Assembly (NCBI GenBank): GCA_963830385.1
Contig: CAWHMD010000002.1
Location: forward strand, 372,001 to 436,000
Source of the DNA: Bog-532 sp963830385
GTDB lineage: Bacteria; Actinomycetota; Actinomycetes; Streptosporangiales; Streptosporangiaceae
Length of the DNA: 64,000 nucleotides
Direction: 5' to 3'
Positions 16,056 to 24,795 of this stretch are shown one piece after another (the stretch's first letter is position 1; every line of letters starts with the position of its first letter). The translations under genes and the position numbers were made by a program. The notes beneath the pieces are model-generated. The model had not been told where the DNA came from. It did no database searches and was given only the letters and a program-made list of their open reading frames with translations.

Positions 16056-17566
16056 TCGACGTCCACCCAGTTGAGGGTGCGCTCGACCGCCTTCTTCCAG
16101 CCCGCGTAGCCGTCGGCCCGCTGCTGGTCGTTCCACTCGGGCTCCCAGCGCTTGGACTCCTGCCAGTTCGCCTTGAGCTCGTCGGTGTTCGACCAGAAGC
16201 CGGTGGCCAGGCCGGCCGCGTAGCCGGCGCCGAGCGCGGTCGTCTCGGCCACCACCGGGCGGCTGACGGCCACGCCGAGGATGTCGGCCTGCATCTGCAT
16301 GGCCAAGTCGTTGGCGGTCACGCCGCCGTCGACCTTCAGCACCTCCAGGTGCACACCCGAGTCCTGCTCCATCGCCTCGGCCACGTCCCGGCTCTGGTAG
16401 CAGATCGCTTCCAGGGTGGCCCGGGCCAGGTGGGCGTTGGTGTTGAAGCGGGACAGCCCGACGATCGCGCCGCGGGCGTCGCTGCGCCAGTACGGCGCGA
16501 ACAGGCCGGAGAACGCGGGCACGAAGTAGATGCCGCCGTTGTCGGGCACCTGCCGGGCCAGCGCTTCGGTCTCGGCCGCGCCGGAGATGATGCCGAGCTG
16601 GTCGCGCAGCCACTGGACGGCCGAGCCGGTCACCGCGATCGAGCCTTCCAGCGCGTAGACCGGCTTCTGGTCGCCGAACTTGTAGCACACGGTGGTGAGC
16701 AGCCCGTTCTTGCTGCGGACGAGCTCCTCGCCGGTGTTGAGGATCATGAAGTTGCCGGTGCCATAGGTGTTCTTGGCCTCGCCGACGCCGAAGCAGACCT
16801 GGCCGACGGTGGCCGCCTGCTGGTCACCGAGGTCGCCGGTGAGCGGGATACCGCGGAGGGCGGAGATGGTGCGGACCTCGCCGTAGCCGCTCGGATCCGA
16901 CGACGGCCGGATCTCGGGCAGCATCGAGCGGGGGATGTTGAAGAACCCGAGCAGTTCCTCGTCCCAGTCCAGGGTCTCGAGATTCATCAGCATGGTGCGG
17001 CTGGCGTTGGTCACGTCGGTCACGTGCGAGCCGCCGTCGGCCCCGCCGGTCAGGTTCCAGATGACCCAGGTGTCGGTGTTGCCGAAGACGGCGTCGCCGT
17101 TCTCCGCGGCCTCACGCACCCCGTCGACATTTTCCAGGATCCACTGGATCTTGCCGCCGGAGAAGTACGTCGCGGGCGGCAGGCCCGCCTTGCGCCGGAT
17201 CACCTGGCCGCGGTCGTCGCGGTCGAGCGCGCTGGCGATGCGGTCGGTGCGGGTGTCCTGCCACACGATCGCGTTGTAGTAGGGACGGCCGGTCTTGCGG
17301 TTCCAGACCACGGCCGTCTCGCGCTGGTTGGTGATGCCCAGCGCGGCCAGGTCGGACGCGGTCAGGTTGGCGGCGTTGAGCGCCGACTCGACCACCGTCT
17401 GGGTCCGGGTCCAGATCTCAACCGGGTTGTGCTCGACCCAGCCGGCCTGCGGCAGGATCTGCTCGTGCTCGAGCTGGAACTTGCCCACTTCGTTGCCGGA
17501 GTGGTCGAAGATCATGAATCGGGTGCTGGTCGTGCCCTGGTCGACGGCGCCGACGAAGTCTGGCAT
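16052..17566 (-). CDS. glpK: glycerol kinase
   Basis: 504 aa from ATG 17566, with AAGGAG overlapping the end of glpF; the longer upstream frame lacks the conserved start. FGGY-family landmarks: VGAVDQGTTSTRF, LGITNQRETAVVWNR, YYNAIVWQDTRTD, GTGNFMILNTG, and GGIYFVPAFSGLFAPYW near the middle. It phosphorylates glycerol imported by the adjacent GlpF, and GlpD across the divergent promoter oxidises the product. Confidence 0.97.
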   Translation of the reverse strand: MPDFVGAVDQGTTSTRFMIFDHSGNEVGKFQLEHEQILPQAGWVEHNPVEIWTRTQTVVESALNAANLTASDLAALGITNQRETAVVWNRKTGRPYYNAIVWQDTRTDRIASALDRDDRGQVIRRKAGLPPATYFSGGKIQWILENVDGVREAAENGDAVFGNTDTWVIWNLTGGADGGSHVTDVTNASRTMLMNLETLDWDEELLGFFNIPRSMLPEIRPSSDPSGYGEVRTISALRGIPLTGDLGDQQAATVGQVCFGVGEAKNTYGTGNFMILNTGEELVRSKNGLLTTVCYKFGDQKPVYALEGSIAVTGSAVQWLRDQLGIISGAAETEALARQVPDNGGIYFVPAFSGLFAPYWRSDARGAIVGLSRFNTNAHLARATLEAICYQSRDVAEAMEQDSGVHLEVLKVDGGVTANDLAMQMQADILGVAVSRPVVAETTALGAGYAAGLATGFWSNTDELKANWQESKRWEPEWNDQQRADGYAGWKKAVERTLNWVDVD

Positions 17567-17576
17567 GAGTGACTCC

Positions 17577-18548
17577 TTACCTTGATTCGACGGTCGGGTC
17601 GACGTTCGGGGTCTCCTCGATCGGTCCTTGGACATCTTCGGCCGCCTTCAGCCGGGCGTGCAGCACGTCCCCGATGAAAAGGTCGTAGATGACGACGCCG
17701 ATGACGCCGCCGATCAGGGGCCCGACGATGGGTATCCAGAAGTAGTCGCTGAAATGGAACCCGATCGCGCGGTAGCTCCCCGGGAGGGCCACCTTTCCCC
17801 AGCCCGCGAAGTAGGCGAAGAGCCGGGGCCCGAAGTCACGGGCCGGGTTGATGGCGTAGCCGGCGTTGGCGCCGTAGGAGATGCCGATCGCGGCCACGAT
17901 GAAGCCGATGACCAGCGGACCGAGGTTCGAGCCGACCGCGGTGTTGCGGGCGTCGATGACGGCCACCACGAACAGCACGAGGAACGCGGTGCCGACGATC
18001 TGGTCGATCAGCGGGCCGACGGTCGAGCCGTGGAAGTACGGGGCCGGGAACGTCGCGAAGATCGAGTAGGTGGCCAGGGCACTGCCTGAGCTCTTGGGGG
18101 TCTTGGCCGCGAGGTTGAACGCATTTATCGCGGAGTCGTAGACCATGAACACGATCGCGGCGCCGATGAACGCGCCGACCACCTGGGCGACCCAGTACGG
18201 CACGACCTTGCGCCAGGGGAAGTTGCGGCGGACCGCGAAGGCCAGCGTGACCGCGGGGTTGAGGTGCGCCCCGCTGACGCCGCCGGCCACCCAGACCGCG
18301 AACGCGACGGCGAAACACCAGCCGAACGCGATCAGCAGCCAGTCGCCCGCGGCCAGGAAGATCGTGGTCGGGGTCGCCGCCCGGCCGGAACCGGGCAGGG
18401 CGGCGACGGCCATGGCCACACAGCCGTCACCAAACGCGAGGATGATCATCGTTCCGAGGAACTCGGCCATCAGCTCGCCCCAAAGGCCGCTGATGCGTCC
18501 TATCGTTCGGCCCTCGCCACGGGCCAACAACGGCGTGACGTCTGACAT
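17577..18548 (-). CDS. glpF: glycerol uptake facilitator (MIP/aquaglyceroporin)
   Basis: 323 aa with six membrane segments and two half-helices carrying SGAHLNPAVT and YAINPARDFGPR. The Asp after the second NPAR is typical of glycerol-conducting channels. There is an extended N-terminus (MSDVTPLLARGEGRTIGR) and a charged C-terminal tail. First gene of a glpF-glpK unit; only 10 bases separate it from glpK. Confidence 0.93.
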   Translation of the reverse strand: MSDVTPLLARGEGRTIGRISGLWGELMAEFLGTMIILAFGDGCVAMAVAALPGSGRAATPTTIFLAAGDWLLIAFGWCFAVAFAVWVAGGVSGAHLNPAVTLAFAVRRNFPWRKVVPYWVAQVVGAFIGAAIVFMVYDSAINAFNLAAKTPKSSGSALATYSIFATFPAPYFHGSTVGPLIDQIVGTAFLVLFVVAVIDARNTAVGSNLGPLVIGFIVAAIGISYGANAGYAINPARDFGPRLFAYFAGWGKVALPGSYRAIGFHFSDYFWIPIVGPLIGGVIGVVIYDLFIGDVLHARLKAAEDVQGPIEETPNVDPTVESR

Positions 18549-18755
18549 CAGACCCCCTTAAGTCAGCCCTGGCAGCCACTGACAACTGTCGGCGGTGACG
18601 GGATGATTGGGCTTTTTACGGCATGATCGTTAAGGGTTTAGAAGCAACGTACGTCCCTCGCGCACCTCCAGCAAGATCCCCGGCGGCCGTTCTCGAAACT
18701 AAGCGCGCGCCGTCTCCCGGCCCGCGAGGTTGACGACGTACATACACTGTAGGCA

Positions 18756-18782
18756 GGGTGCTGGACGAAAGTCCATGCCCCC
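18756..18782 (+). promoter_or_regulatory. hairpin in the glpD leader
   Basis: TGGAC-GAAA-GTCCA (18762-18775) forms a five-pair stem closed by a GNRA-type tetraloop, extendable through an internal loop by GGG/CCC pairing. It lies about 50-75 bases before glpD in the 282-bp glpF/glpD divergent spacer. Function unknown. It could be an mRNA-stability element or chance. Confidence 0.3.
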
Positions 18783-18830
18783 AACAACTCTGAAAGTACG
18801 CCTCCGGGCCGTTAGGAAGAAGGCACCCCG

Positions 18831-20519
18831 ATGCCCAAAAACGGCAAGCTGGATGCCCGCGACCGCACTGCCCTGCTGGATCGCCTGGCTGGAACCGAGT
18901 TCGATGTGCTCGTGATCGGCGGCGGCATCACCGGTGCGGGCGCCGCACTGGACGCCGCCTCCCGCGGGCTCCGGGTCGCGCTGGTCGAGGCCCGCGACCT
19001 GGCCTCGGGCACGTCCAGCCGGTCGAGCAAGCTAATCCACGGCGGGCTGCGGTACCTGGAGCAGTTCGACTTCAAGCTCGTCTGGGAAGCCCTGCGCGAG
19101 CGGGACCTGCTGGTCTCCAAGCTGGCGCCGCACCTGGTCAAGCCGGTCTCGTTCCTCTACCCGCTGCACCGCAAGGTGCTCGAGCGGCCGTACGTCGGCG
19201 CCGGCCTGGTGCTGTACGACGCGATGGAGGGGACCAAGCGGCCGGTGCCGCACCACAAGCACCTGACCGTCCGCGGCGCGCTCCGGCTGGCCCCCGGCCT
19301 CAAGCCGTCCGGGCTGGCGGGCGCGCTGCTGTACTACGACGCGCAGACCGACGACGCCCGCTACACGGTGACCGTGGCCCGTACCGCGGCGGCGCACGGG
19401 GCGCTGATCGCCAACCGGGTCAGCGCCCGCCAGCTGCTACGCGATGAGGATGGCCGGGTCGTCGGGGCCCGGGTGCACGACGAGGAGAGCGGCCGGGACC
19501 TGGAGGTGTCGGCCAAGCGGGTGGTGCTGTGCGCCGGCGTGTGGACCGACCTGGTGCACGAGCTGGGCGGCATCCAGGCCGGGTACAAGGTACGGATGTC
19601 CAAGGGCGTGCACATCGTGGTGCCGTACGAGGCGATCCGGTCCGACACCGGGATCATCTCCCGCACCGAGAAAAGCGTGCTGTTCATCATCCCCTGGGGA
19701 CAGCGCTGGATCGTCGGCACCACCGACACCGACTGGACCGGGGACCGGGCCGAGCCCGCCCCGACCGGCGAGGACATCGACTACATCCTGGAGCACGCCA
19801 ACCGGGTGCTGGCCCGCCCGCTGACCCGGGACGACGTCATCGGGGTCTACGCCGGCCTGCGGCCACTGGTCGCGGCCGACGACTCCAAGCCGACGACCAA
19901 GCTGTCGCGCGAGCACGTGGTCGACACCCCGGTGCCCGGCCTGGCCAGCATCGCGGGCGGCAAGTTCACCACCTACCGGCTGATGGCGCGGGACGTGGTG
20001 GACGCGGCGGTGGCCGACTACGACCGCTGGGTGCCCGCCTCGGTCACCGACCAGCTGCCGCTACTGGGAGCGGACGGGCTGGCCGCCGCGGCCGCCGAGG
20101 CGGACCGGCTGGCCGAGGACTACGGCGTGACCCGGGAAGCGGTGGAGCACCTGCTCGACCGGTACGGGACGCTGACCGAGGAGGTCCTGGAGCTGACCCG
20201 GGACGACCCGGCGCTAGGCCGGCCGCTGGCCGACGGGCACCCGTACCTGGCCGCCGAGGTCGCCTACGCGGTGACCGCCGAGGGCGCCCTGCACGTGGAG
20301 GACGTGCTGGTCCGCCGGGTCCGGCTGTTCATCGAGACCGGGGCGCACGGCGCCGAGGCGGTCGAGCCGGTGACCACGATCATGGGCGACCTGCTCGGCT
20401 GGGACGCCGGCCGGCGGGCGGCCGAGACCGCAAGCTATCTCGAACTGCTGGCGTCCGACACCCGAGCGCTGCACCAGCTGACCGCTGTCCCGGCCACCGC
20501 CGGGGAAAGCGCGGGGTGA
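18831..20519 (+). CDS. glpD: aerobic glycerol-3-phosphate dehydrogenase
   Basis: 562 aa. The FAD-binding GGGITGAG (residues 30-37), SSRSSKLIHGGLRYLEQ, the GTTDTDW segment and the C-terminal DAO_C domain with LTRDDPALGRPL are all present. It oxidises glycerol 3-phosphate to DHAP at the membrane, passing electrons to quinone. Divergent from glpFK. AGGAAG lies near the start. Its stop overlaps the next gene. Confidence 0.96.
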   Translation: MPKNGKLDARDRTALLDRLAGTEFDVLVIGGGITGAGAALDAASRGLRVALVEARDLASGTSSRSSKLIHGGLRYLEQFDFKLVWEALRERDLLVSKLAPHLVKPVSFLYPLHRKVLERPYVGAGLVLYDAMEGTKRPVPHHKHLTVRGALRLAPGLKPSGLAGALLYYDAQTDDARYTVTVARTAAAHGALIANRVSARQLLRDEDGRVVGARVHDEESGRDLEVSAKRVVLCAGVWTDLVHELGGIQAGYKVRMSKGVHIVVPYEAIRSDTGIISRTEKSVLFIIPWGQRWIVGTTDTDWTGDRAEPAPTGEDIDYILEHANRVLARPLTRDDVIGVYAGLRPLVAADDSKPTTKLSREHVVDTPVPGLASIAGGKFTTYRLMARDVVDAAVADYDRWVPASVTDQLPLLGADGLAAAAAEADRLAEDYGVTREAVEHLLDRYGTLTEEVLELTRDDPALGRPLADGHPYLAAEVAYAVTAEGALHVEDVLVRRVRLFIETGAHGAEAVEPVTTIMGDLLGWDAGRRAAETASYLELLASDTRALHQLTAVPATAGESAG

Positions 20520-21268
20520 GCGGTACCCGCCGCCTGCTGACGTTCCGCCTGGACCGCGACTTCCGGCAGCGTCTGGCCACCCGGCTGGCGGGCGAGGGGC
20601 GCACGATGTCGGAGGTCGTCATCTTCGGGCTGCAGCTGTACGTGCAGCGCAGCGCCTGGTTCTCCGGGTCCGCGACGGCCGAGGCCGATCCGGCCGGCGG
20701 TGACCCCGATGGTGACGCAGTGGAGGCCGGGCCGGTCACGGGAGGCGGCCCGGCGACCACCGCGGTGGTGGGCGTGGGCGACCTGGCGCTGCCCGATCAG
20801 GTCGCCTCCTACCTGCAGGACCTGCGCAAGAACGGGCAGAGCGACCTGCTGTCGGCCACCTTGGCCCAGCTGCACGACGTCGGCTGGCCGCTGCGCCCGC
20901 TGGCCACGGCGCTCGGCATCAGCCGCCAGGCGGTGCAGGCCCGGGTGCGGCAGCCGCTGCCCAGCGGGGTCCGCGACCAGGTGCCGGAGGTGCCGCCGCC
21001 GGCCGCGGTCCCCCGCCGGCCCGCCGCCTCCAGCGGGCGGCGGCCGCACCTGACCGTCAAGGTCGACCAGGCGCTGCGGTCGGACGCGCACCGGCGGGCG
21101 GTCGGGGAAGGCCGGTCCCTCAGCCAGGTGATCGAGAAGATCCTCGACTCCTACCTGCGCCACGGCATGCCGCCGCGGGAGATCCTGCTCGGTGACACCA
21201 CGCCGACCCGGCCGGCGCCGCGCCGCAAGCACCGGGGCCGGCCCGGCAAGGGGGCTCCCGAGGCTTAG
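20516..21268 (+). CDS. putative DNA-binding protein: two RHH-like segments flanking an HTH
   Basis: 250 aa from the GTG that overlaps the glpD stop (GTGA), so it is translationally coupled. Residues about 5-42 (TFRLDRDFRQRLATRL, then GRTMSEVVIFGLQLYV) look like a ribbon-helix-helix unit. The centre (about 115-145, WPLRPLATALGISRQAVQAR) is a helix-turn-helix. Residues about 177-212 (LTVKVDQALRSDAHRRAV, then GRSLSQVIEKILDSYL) are a second RHH-like unit. Acidic and Pro-rich linkers join them, and the tail is basic (RRKHRGRPGKG). I do not recognise a named family. Coupling suggests a regulator of glycerol use, but that is inference. Confidence 0.7.
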   Translation: MSGTRRLLTFRLDRDFRQRLATRLAGEGRTMSEVVIFGLQLYVQRSAWFSGSATAEADPAGGDPDGDAVEAGPVTGGGPATTAVVGVGDLALPDQVASYLQDLRKNGQSDLLSATLAQLHDVGWPLRPLATALGISRQAVQARVRQPLPSGVRDQVPEVPPPAAVPRRPAASSGRRPHLTVKVDQALRSDAHRRAVGEGRSLSQVIEKILDSYLRHGMPPREILLGDTTPTRPAPRRKHRGRPGKGAPEA

Positions 21269-21819
21269 GCGTCGAGCATCGAGCGGAGCTTGTGCACCGT
21301 GGCCCAGTTGCGGGCGGTACCGGTCCTGGACGCGGGGGTGCGGGACAGCTGGGCGGACAGCTCGCTGCGGCCGAGGCCGTTGGGCGTGTGCAGGAACATG
21401 GTCCGGCCGACGATGACGGCCTCGTCGTCGCAGCCTTTGGCCTTGGCCCGGTCGGCCGCCACCGCCACCTTGGCCTGCTCGTCACCGGTCAGCTCGGCCC
21501 GGCGGAAGACCGCGTGCAGGGCCTTGGGGTTGTCCTCGCCGGGGAACGGATTGTCGTCGATGACCTGCTGCAGCTCATCCTTCGTGATCACCACCACACC
21601 GCAGGACACGTTCAGCTGGGCGGCGATGGCCTGCTCCAGCTCGTCGGCCAGGGTGCCAGTGTCTGTTTCTGAACTTGTGAAGACCGCGTTGCCGCTCTGG
21701 ATGTAGGTGGCGACGTCGGCGTGGCCGAGACCGGCCATCAGGGCCCGGAGCTCGGGCATGGGCACCCGGTTGCGGCCGCCGACATTGATGCCCCGCAGCA
21801 GGGCGACGTGGGTAGGCAC
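21265..21819 (-). CDS. DUF1697 family protein
   Basis: 184 aa from GTG 21819. It opens PTHVALLRGINVGGRNRVP and continues with LRALMAGLGHADVATYIQSG, NAVFTS and the C-terminal NWATVHKL, all hallmarks of DUF1697. Length is typical. Function is unknown in the family. It ends convergent with the coupled DNA-binding gene (4-bp overlap) and is divergent from the LigD-type polymerase. Confidence 0.85.
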   Translation of the reverse strand: MPTHVALLRGINVGGRNRVPMPELRALMAGLGHADVATYIQSGNAVFTSSETDTGTLADELEQAIAAQLNVSCGVVVITKDELQQVIDDNPFPGEDNPKALHAVFRRAELTGDEQAKVAVAADRAKAKGCDDEAVIVGRTMFLHTPNGLGRSELSAQLSRTPASRTGTARNWATVHKLRSMLDA

Positions 21820-21858
21820 CCTCGCATCTTGCCACTCCTGCCACGTAATGTAGCCACC

Positions 21859-23280
21859 ATGCCGGGGGCAAAGGCAATGGTCGTCGAGGCAGCGGGCCGG
21901 GAAGTAACCGTGACCAACCCGGACAAGGTGTACTTCCCGGAGACCGGGCACACCAAGCTGGACCTGGTCCGCTACTACCTGTCGGTGGCGGACGGGGCCG
22001 TGCGCGGGGTCAAGGACCGGCCGATGGCGCTGAAGCGCTTCGTGAACGGGGCCGCGGGCGAGGCGTTCTTCCAGAAGCGCGCGCCGGACAAGCGTCCGGA
22101 GTTCATCCACACGGTCGAGCTCAAGTTCCCGTCCGGGCGGAGCGCCAGCGAGATCGTGGTCGAGGACGCGGCCGCGCTGGCCTGGGTGGCCAACCTGGGC
22201 TGCATCGACCTCAACCCGCACCCGATCCGGGCCAGCGACCTGGATCACCCGGACGAGTTGCGGGTCGACCTGGACCCGGTCCCGGGGATCGAGTGGGCCC
22301 AGATCATGGACGTCGCGCTGGTCGCCCGGGCCGTGCTCGAGGACTTCGGCCTGGTCGCCTGGCCCAAGACCTCGGGGTCACGGGGCTTCCACATCTACTG
22401 CCGCATCGAGCAGCGCTGGCCGTTCACCGACGTCCGCCGGGCGGCGGTGGCGCTGGCCCGGGAGATCGAGCGGCGGGCCCCGGACATCGCCACCAGCAAG
22501 TGGTGGAAGGAAGAACGGCACGGGGTCTTCGTCGACTACAACCAGAACGCCAAGGACCGGACGATCGCGTCCGCGTACTCGGTCCGGCCGCTGCCCGATG
22601 CTCGCGTTTCCACCCCGCTGACCTGGGACGAAGTGGCGTCTTGCGACCCCGCGGCGTTCACCATCGACACGGTGCCGGAGCGGTACGCGGCCCTCGGCGA
22701 CCCGTGGGCGGGGATGGACGAGGCGGTGGGCTCGATCGCGGCGCTGCTGGAGCTGGCCGACCGGGACGAGGCGGCCGGGCTGCCGGACGCGCCGTGGCCG
22801 CCGCACTTCGTCCGCCAGGCCGGTGAGGCACCACGGGTCCAGCCGTCCAAGCGCCGGTCTGCTCCGAAAAAGGCCAAGGCCGCCGGGGGTTCCGGGGCGG
22901 ATGGGGCTGCTGAAGCCGGTGGGGCTAGTGGGGCCGACGGGGCTAGTGGGGCCGGTGAGGTGGATGGGGCTCCTGGGGTTGCGCGGGGCTCGGGACGGCG
23001 GAAGTCGAAGATGCCGCTGATCGAGATCGCCCGGGCGCAGACCAAGGACGAGGCGATGGCGGGCTTCGAGCGGTGGAAGGAACGCCACCCGGACGTGTGG
23101 CCGCACCTGGCGCCGGCCGACGTGCTCGTCGACTCGATGCGGGGCCGCAGCTCGACCTGGACCCGGATCCGGCTGAACCTGCAGCACGTGCCGGAGGGCG
23201 AGCGGCCCGCGCAGGAGCCGCTTGAGGTCGATTACGACCCGTGGGGCGGCGTCGATCCCCGGCGGCCGCCGGGTTCCTAG
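21859..23280 (+). CDS. stand-alone LigD-type primase-polymerase with C-terminal extension
   Basis: 473 aa from ATG 21859 (a second ATG six codons later is possible). Residues 1-320 form the LigD polymerase domain: VTNPDKVYFPETGHTK, FFQKRAPDKRP, the metal-binding Asp137/Asp139 in RVDLDPV, PKTSGSRGFHIYCRI, and DYNQNAKDRTIASAYSVR. A Gly/Ala/Asp low-complexity linker (about 345-378) leads to a conserved-looking C-terminal segment (residues about 390-473). Enzymes of this type fill ends during non-homologous end joining. No Ku gene is visible nearby. Confidence 0.88.
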   Translation: MPGAKAMVVEAAGREVTVTNPDKVYFPETGHTKLDLVRYYLSVADGAVRGVKDRPMALKRFVNGAAGEAFFQKRAPDKRPEFIHTVELKFPSGRSASEIVVEDAAALAWVANLGCIDLNPHPIRASDLDHPDELRVDLDPVPGIEWAQIMDVALVARAVLEDFGLVAWPKTSGSRGFHIYCRIEQRWPFTDVRRAAVALAREIERRAPDIATSKWWKEERHGVFVDYNQNAKDRTIASAYSVRPLPDARVSTPLTWDEVASCDPAAFTIDTVPERYAALGDPWAGMDEAVGSIAALLELADRDEAAGLPDAPWPPHFVRQAGEAPRVQPSKRRSAPKKAKAAGGSGADGAAEAGGASGADGASGAGEVDGAPGVARGSGRRKSKMPLIEIARAQTKDEAMAGFERWKERHPDVWPHLAPADVLVDSMRGRSSTWTRIRLNLQHVPEGERPAQEPLEVDYDPWGGVDPRRPPGS

Positions 23281-23744
23281 CGGCCGGGGGCGGCGCCGGC
23301 CCGGGAGCCGGCGGCCAGGGCGGTGGCCAGGCCGGCCGACAGCGGGGTGCGGGCGAACAGCGTGGCCTGCAGCGCGTGGTACAGGTCCGGCTTACCGGTC
23401 CAGGTGGTGTGGCCGGGCTGGTTGTCCGGGGTCAGCTCGTGGTGCCAGCCGCCGTCCCGCCGGTCGATGAGGTACAGCGCCGCGTGATCCCAGAACCGCT
23501 GGTATCAGCGGTCGTAGGATCGGTCGCCGGTGGCCCGGTACAGGTAGGCGGCCGCGCCGATCGCCTCGGTCAGCACCCAGTGGAAGCGGTCGGCCACGAC
23601 GGCCGCGCCGCCGGCGGTCGTGTACACGAACCCGGTCCGCTCCTCGTCCCAGCCGTCGGCCACCGCCCGGCCGATGCCGCCCGCGGCCCCGGTGACCAGC
23701 GCGACCGGCGGCCCGGAGCGGGCGCCGCCCTCGGGTGGTGCCAT
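23277..23744 (-). pseudogene. chimera of an SDR N-terminus and an AGE-family epimerase C-terminus, with internal stop
   Basis: The frame opens at ATG 23744, immediately after the FCD regulator stop, with an SDR start (VALVTGAAGGIGRAVA). From about 23685 it abruptly becomes the C-terminal part of an N-acylglucosamine 2-epimerase-like protein (DGWDEERTGFVYTT, VADRFHWVLTEAIGAA). A TGA at 23504-23506 replaces what is normally a Trp codon. The epimerase sequence continues behind it (YQRFWDHAALYLIDRRDGG, KPDLYHALQATLF) to a stop at 23277. Two genes were joined by deletion and the product then lost a codon. Confidence 0.75.
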
Positions 23745-24428
23745 TCAGGTTTTTCCTGTTCCGCGCGCGAGGAAGCTGGCCTCGATCCGGGTGAACCCGG
23801 TCCGGATGTGCTCGCTGGTCTCTTCGCGGGCCTCTGCGGCGTTGCCGTCCCGGATCGTGGCCACGATCCGGGTGTGGCCGCTGGCGGTCTCGGCCCGCCA
23901 CTGGGCGCTGGCCACGTTGCGCGACAGCATGAACCAGTAGGCCGGCATCCGCAGGTTCGACCAGACGCCGTACAGCCGCTCGTGCTGAGCCGCCCGGTAG
24001 ATCGCGTCGTGGAAGCGAACGTCGAGGTCGGCGGCCGTGCGTTCGCTCATCCGCGGCGACAGGGCGGCGGTGAACTCGGCCAGCGCCGCCTCGATCTCGG
24101 CCAGGTCGGACTCGGTGCCGCGCTCGATCGCGAGGCTGACCGCGAGCGGCTCCAGGGCCGAGCGCAGTGTGTAGATCTCGTGCAGGTCGTCCAGGGTCAG
24201 CTCGACGACCTGGACCCCCCGGTGGCGGGACGAGCGGATCAGGCCCTCGCGCTCCAGGACCACGAACGCGTCCCGGACCGGGCCCCGGCTGACCTGCAGC
24301 CGTTCGGCCAGCTCCTCCTCGCGCAGGTGCTGGCCGGCCTGCAGCTCGCCGTGCAGGATGGCCTCGCGGAGGCGGTCGGCGACGTCGTCCCCGAGCAGCT
24401 TGCGGCGGGGCGGCCAGAGCGCTGTCAC
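23745..24428 (-). CDS. FadR/GntR (FCD) family regulator
   Basis: 227 aa from GTG 24428; an in-frame TTG at 24494 would add 22 atypical residues. The winged helix spans about residues 10-75 (LREAILHGELQAGQHL, then EEELAERLQVSRGPVRDAF). The all-helical FCD domain follows, with metal-ligand candidates in DLDVRFHDAIYRAA and the later GHTRIVATI. Such regulators control sugar-acid or sugar catabolism. Its probable targets, the SDR and epimerase genes directly downstream, are now a single broken chimera. Palindromes just upstream suggest autoregulation. Confidence 0.88.
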   Translation of the reverse strand: MTALWPPRRKLLGDDVADRLREAILHGELQAGQHLREEELAERLQVSRGPVRDAFVVLEREGLIRSSRHRGVQVVELTLDDLHEIYTLRSALEPLAVSLAIERGTESDLAEIEAALAEFTAALSPRMSERTAADLDVRFHDAIYRAAQHERLYGVWSNLRMPAYWFMLSRNVASAQWRAETASGHTRIVATIRDGNAAEAREETSEHIRTGFTRIEASFLARGTGKT

Positions 24429-24476
24429 TGTTTGACCGCCGCAGCCAGGCGTGATGGGCGCACGGCTCCTCCTTGA

Positions 24477-24511
24477 GACCGTGATAACGGTCAACCAATT
24501 CTTGTCAACAA
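24477..24511 (-). promoter_or_regulatory. palindromic operator-like sites of the FCD regulator
   Basis: Three overlapping or adjacent palindromes: GACCGTTATCACGGTC (24492-24477, 6-bp arms), GGTTGACC (24496-24489) and TTGTTGACAA (24511-24502). FCD regulators bind short palindromes of the T-G-G/T-T-N2-A-C/A-C-A kind. The position, just upstream of the GTG start, fits autoregulation. Confidence 0.5.
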
Positions 24512-24795
24512 TGAACGATTACACATTCGTACACCGGCGGGAGGAGCCTGGGCAAGAGGGTGCTGGCAGACCAGCCAAACTGTGACGTGCCCAGACAGGA
24601 CACGGCCAGTGATGGGCCACCTGCTAGCGCGGTTCGTCAGACCCTTGGGCCAGCGGGCGCGTACGTCGAGTAGCGCAAACCCTGAGAGCACTAACCCCCT
24701 GGTAGCCGCGCCGATAGTAATCGGGCAATCAAGTAACACCTTGCGATGGCTTTGGTGCCGGGAACAACGCCGGGCGGACTGCAGCTCTCTACAGG
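24512..24795. other. intergenic stretch, no gene seen
   Basis: 284 bases upstream of the FCD regulator and downstream of the CGNR gene, both transcribed leftward. I see no coding signal, tRNA or repeat. AT content is slightly raised near 24700-24750. Confidence 0.4.

Noticed and set aside
14907..16688. Long minus-strand frame opposite ligC and into glpK
   Set aside because: The plus-strand ligase motifs are complete, and the antisense translation shows no recognisable domain.
18730..18760. Standard -35/-10 promoter for glpD around TTGACG 18730-18735
   Set aside because: No acceptable -10 hexamer lies 16-18 bases downstream.
24429..24494. TTG 24494 as start of the FCD regulator
   Set aside because: The added 22 residues are atypical, and the codon lies inside the operator-like palindromes.
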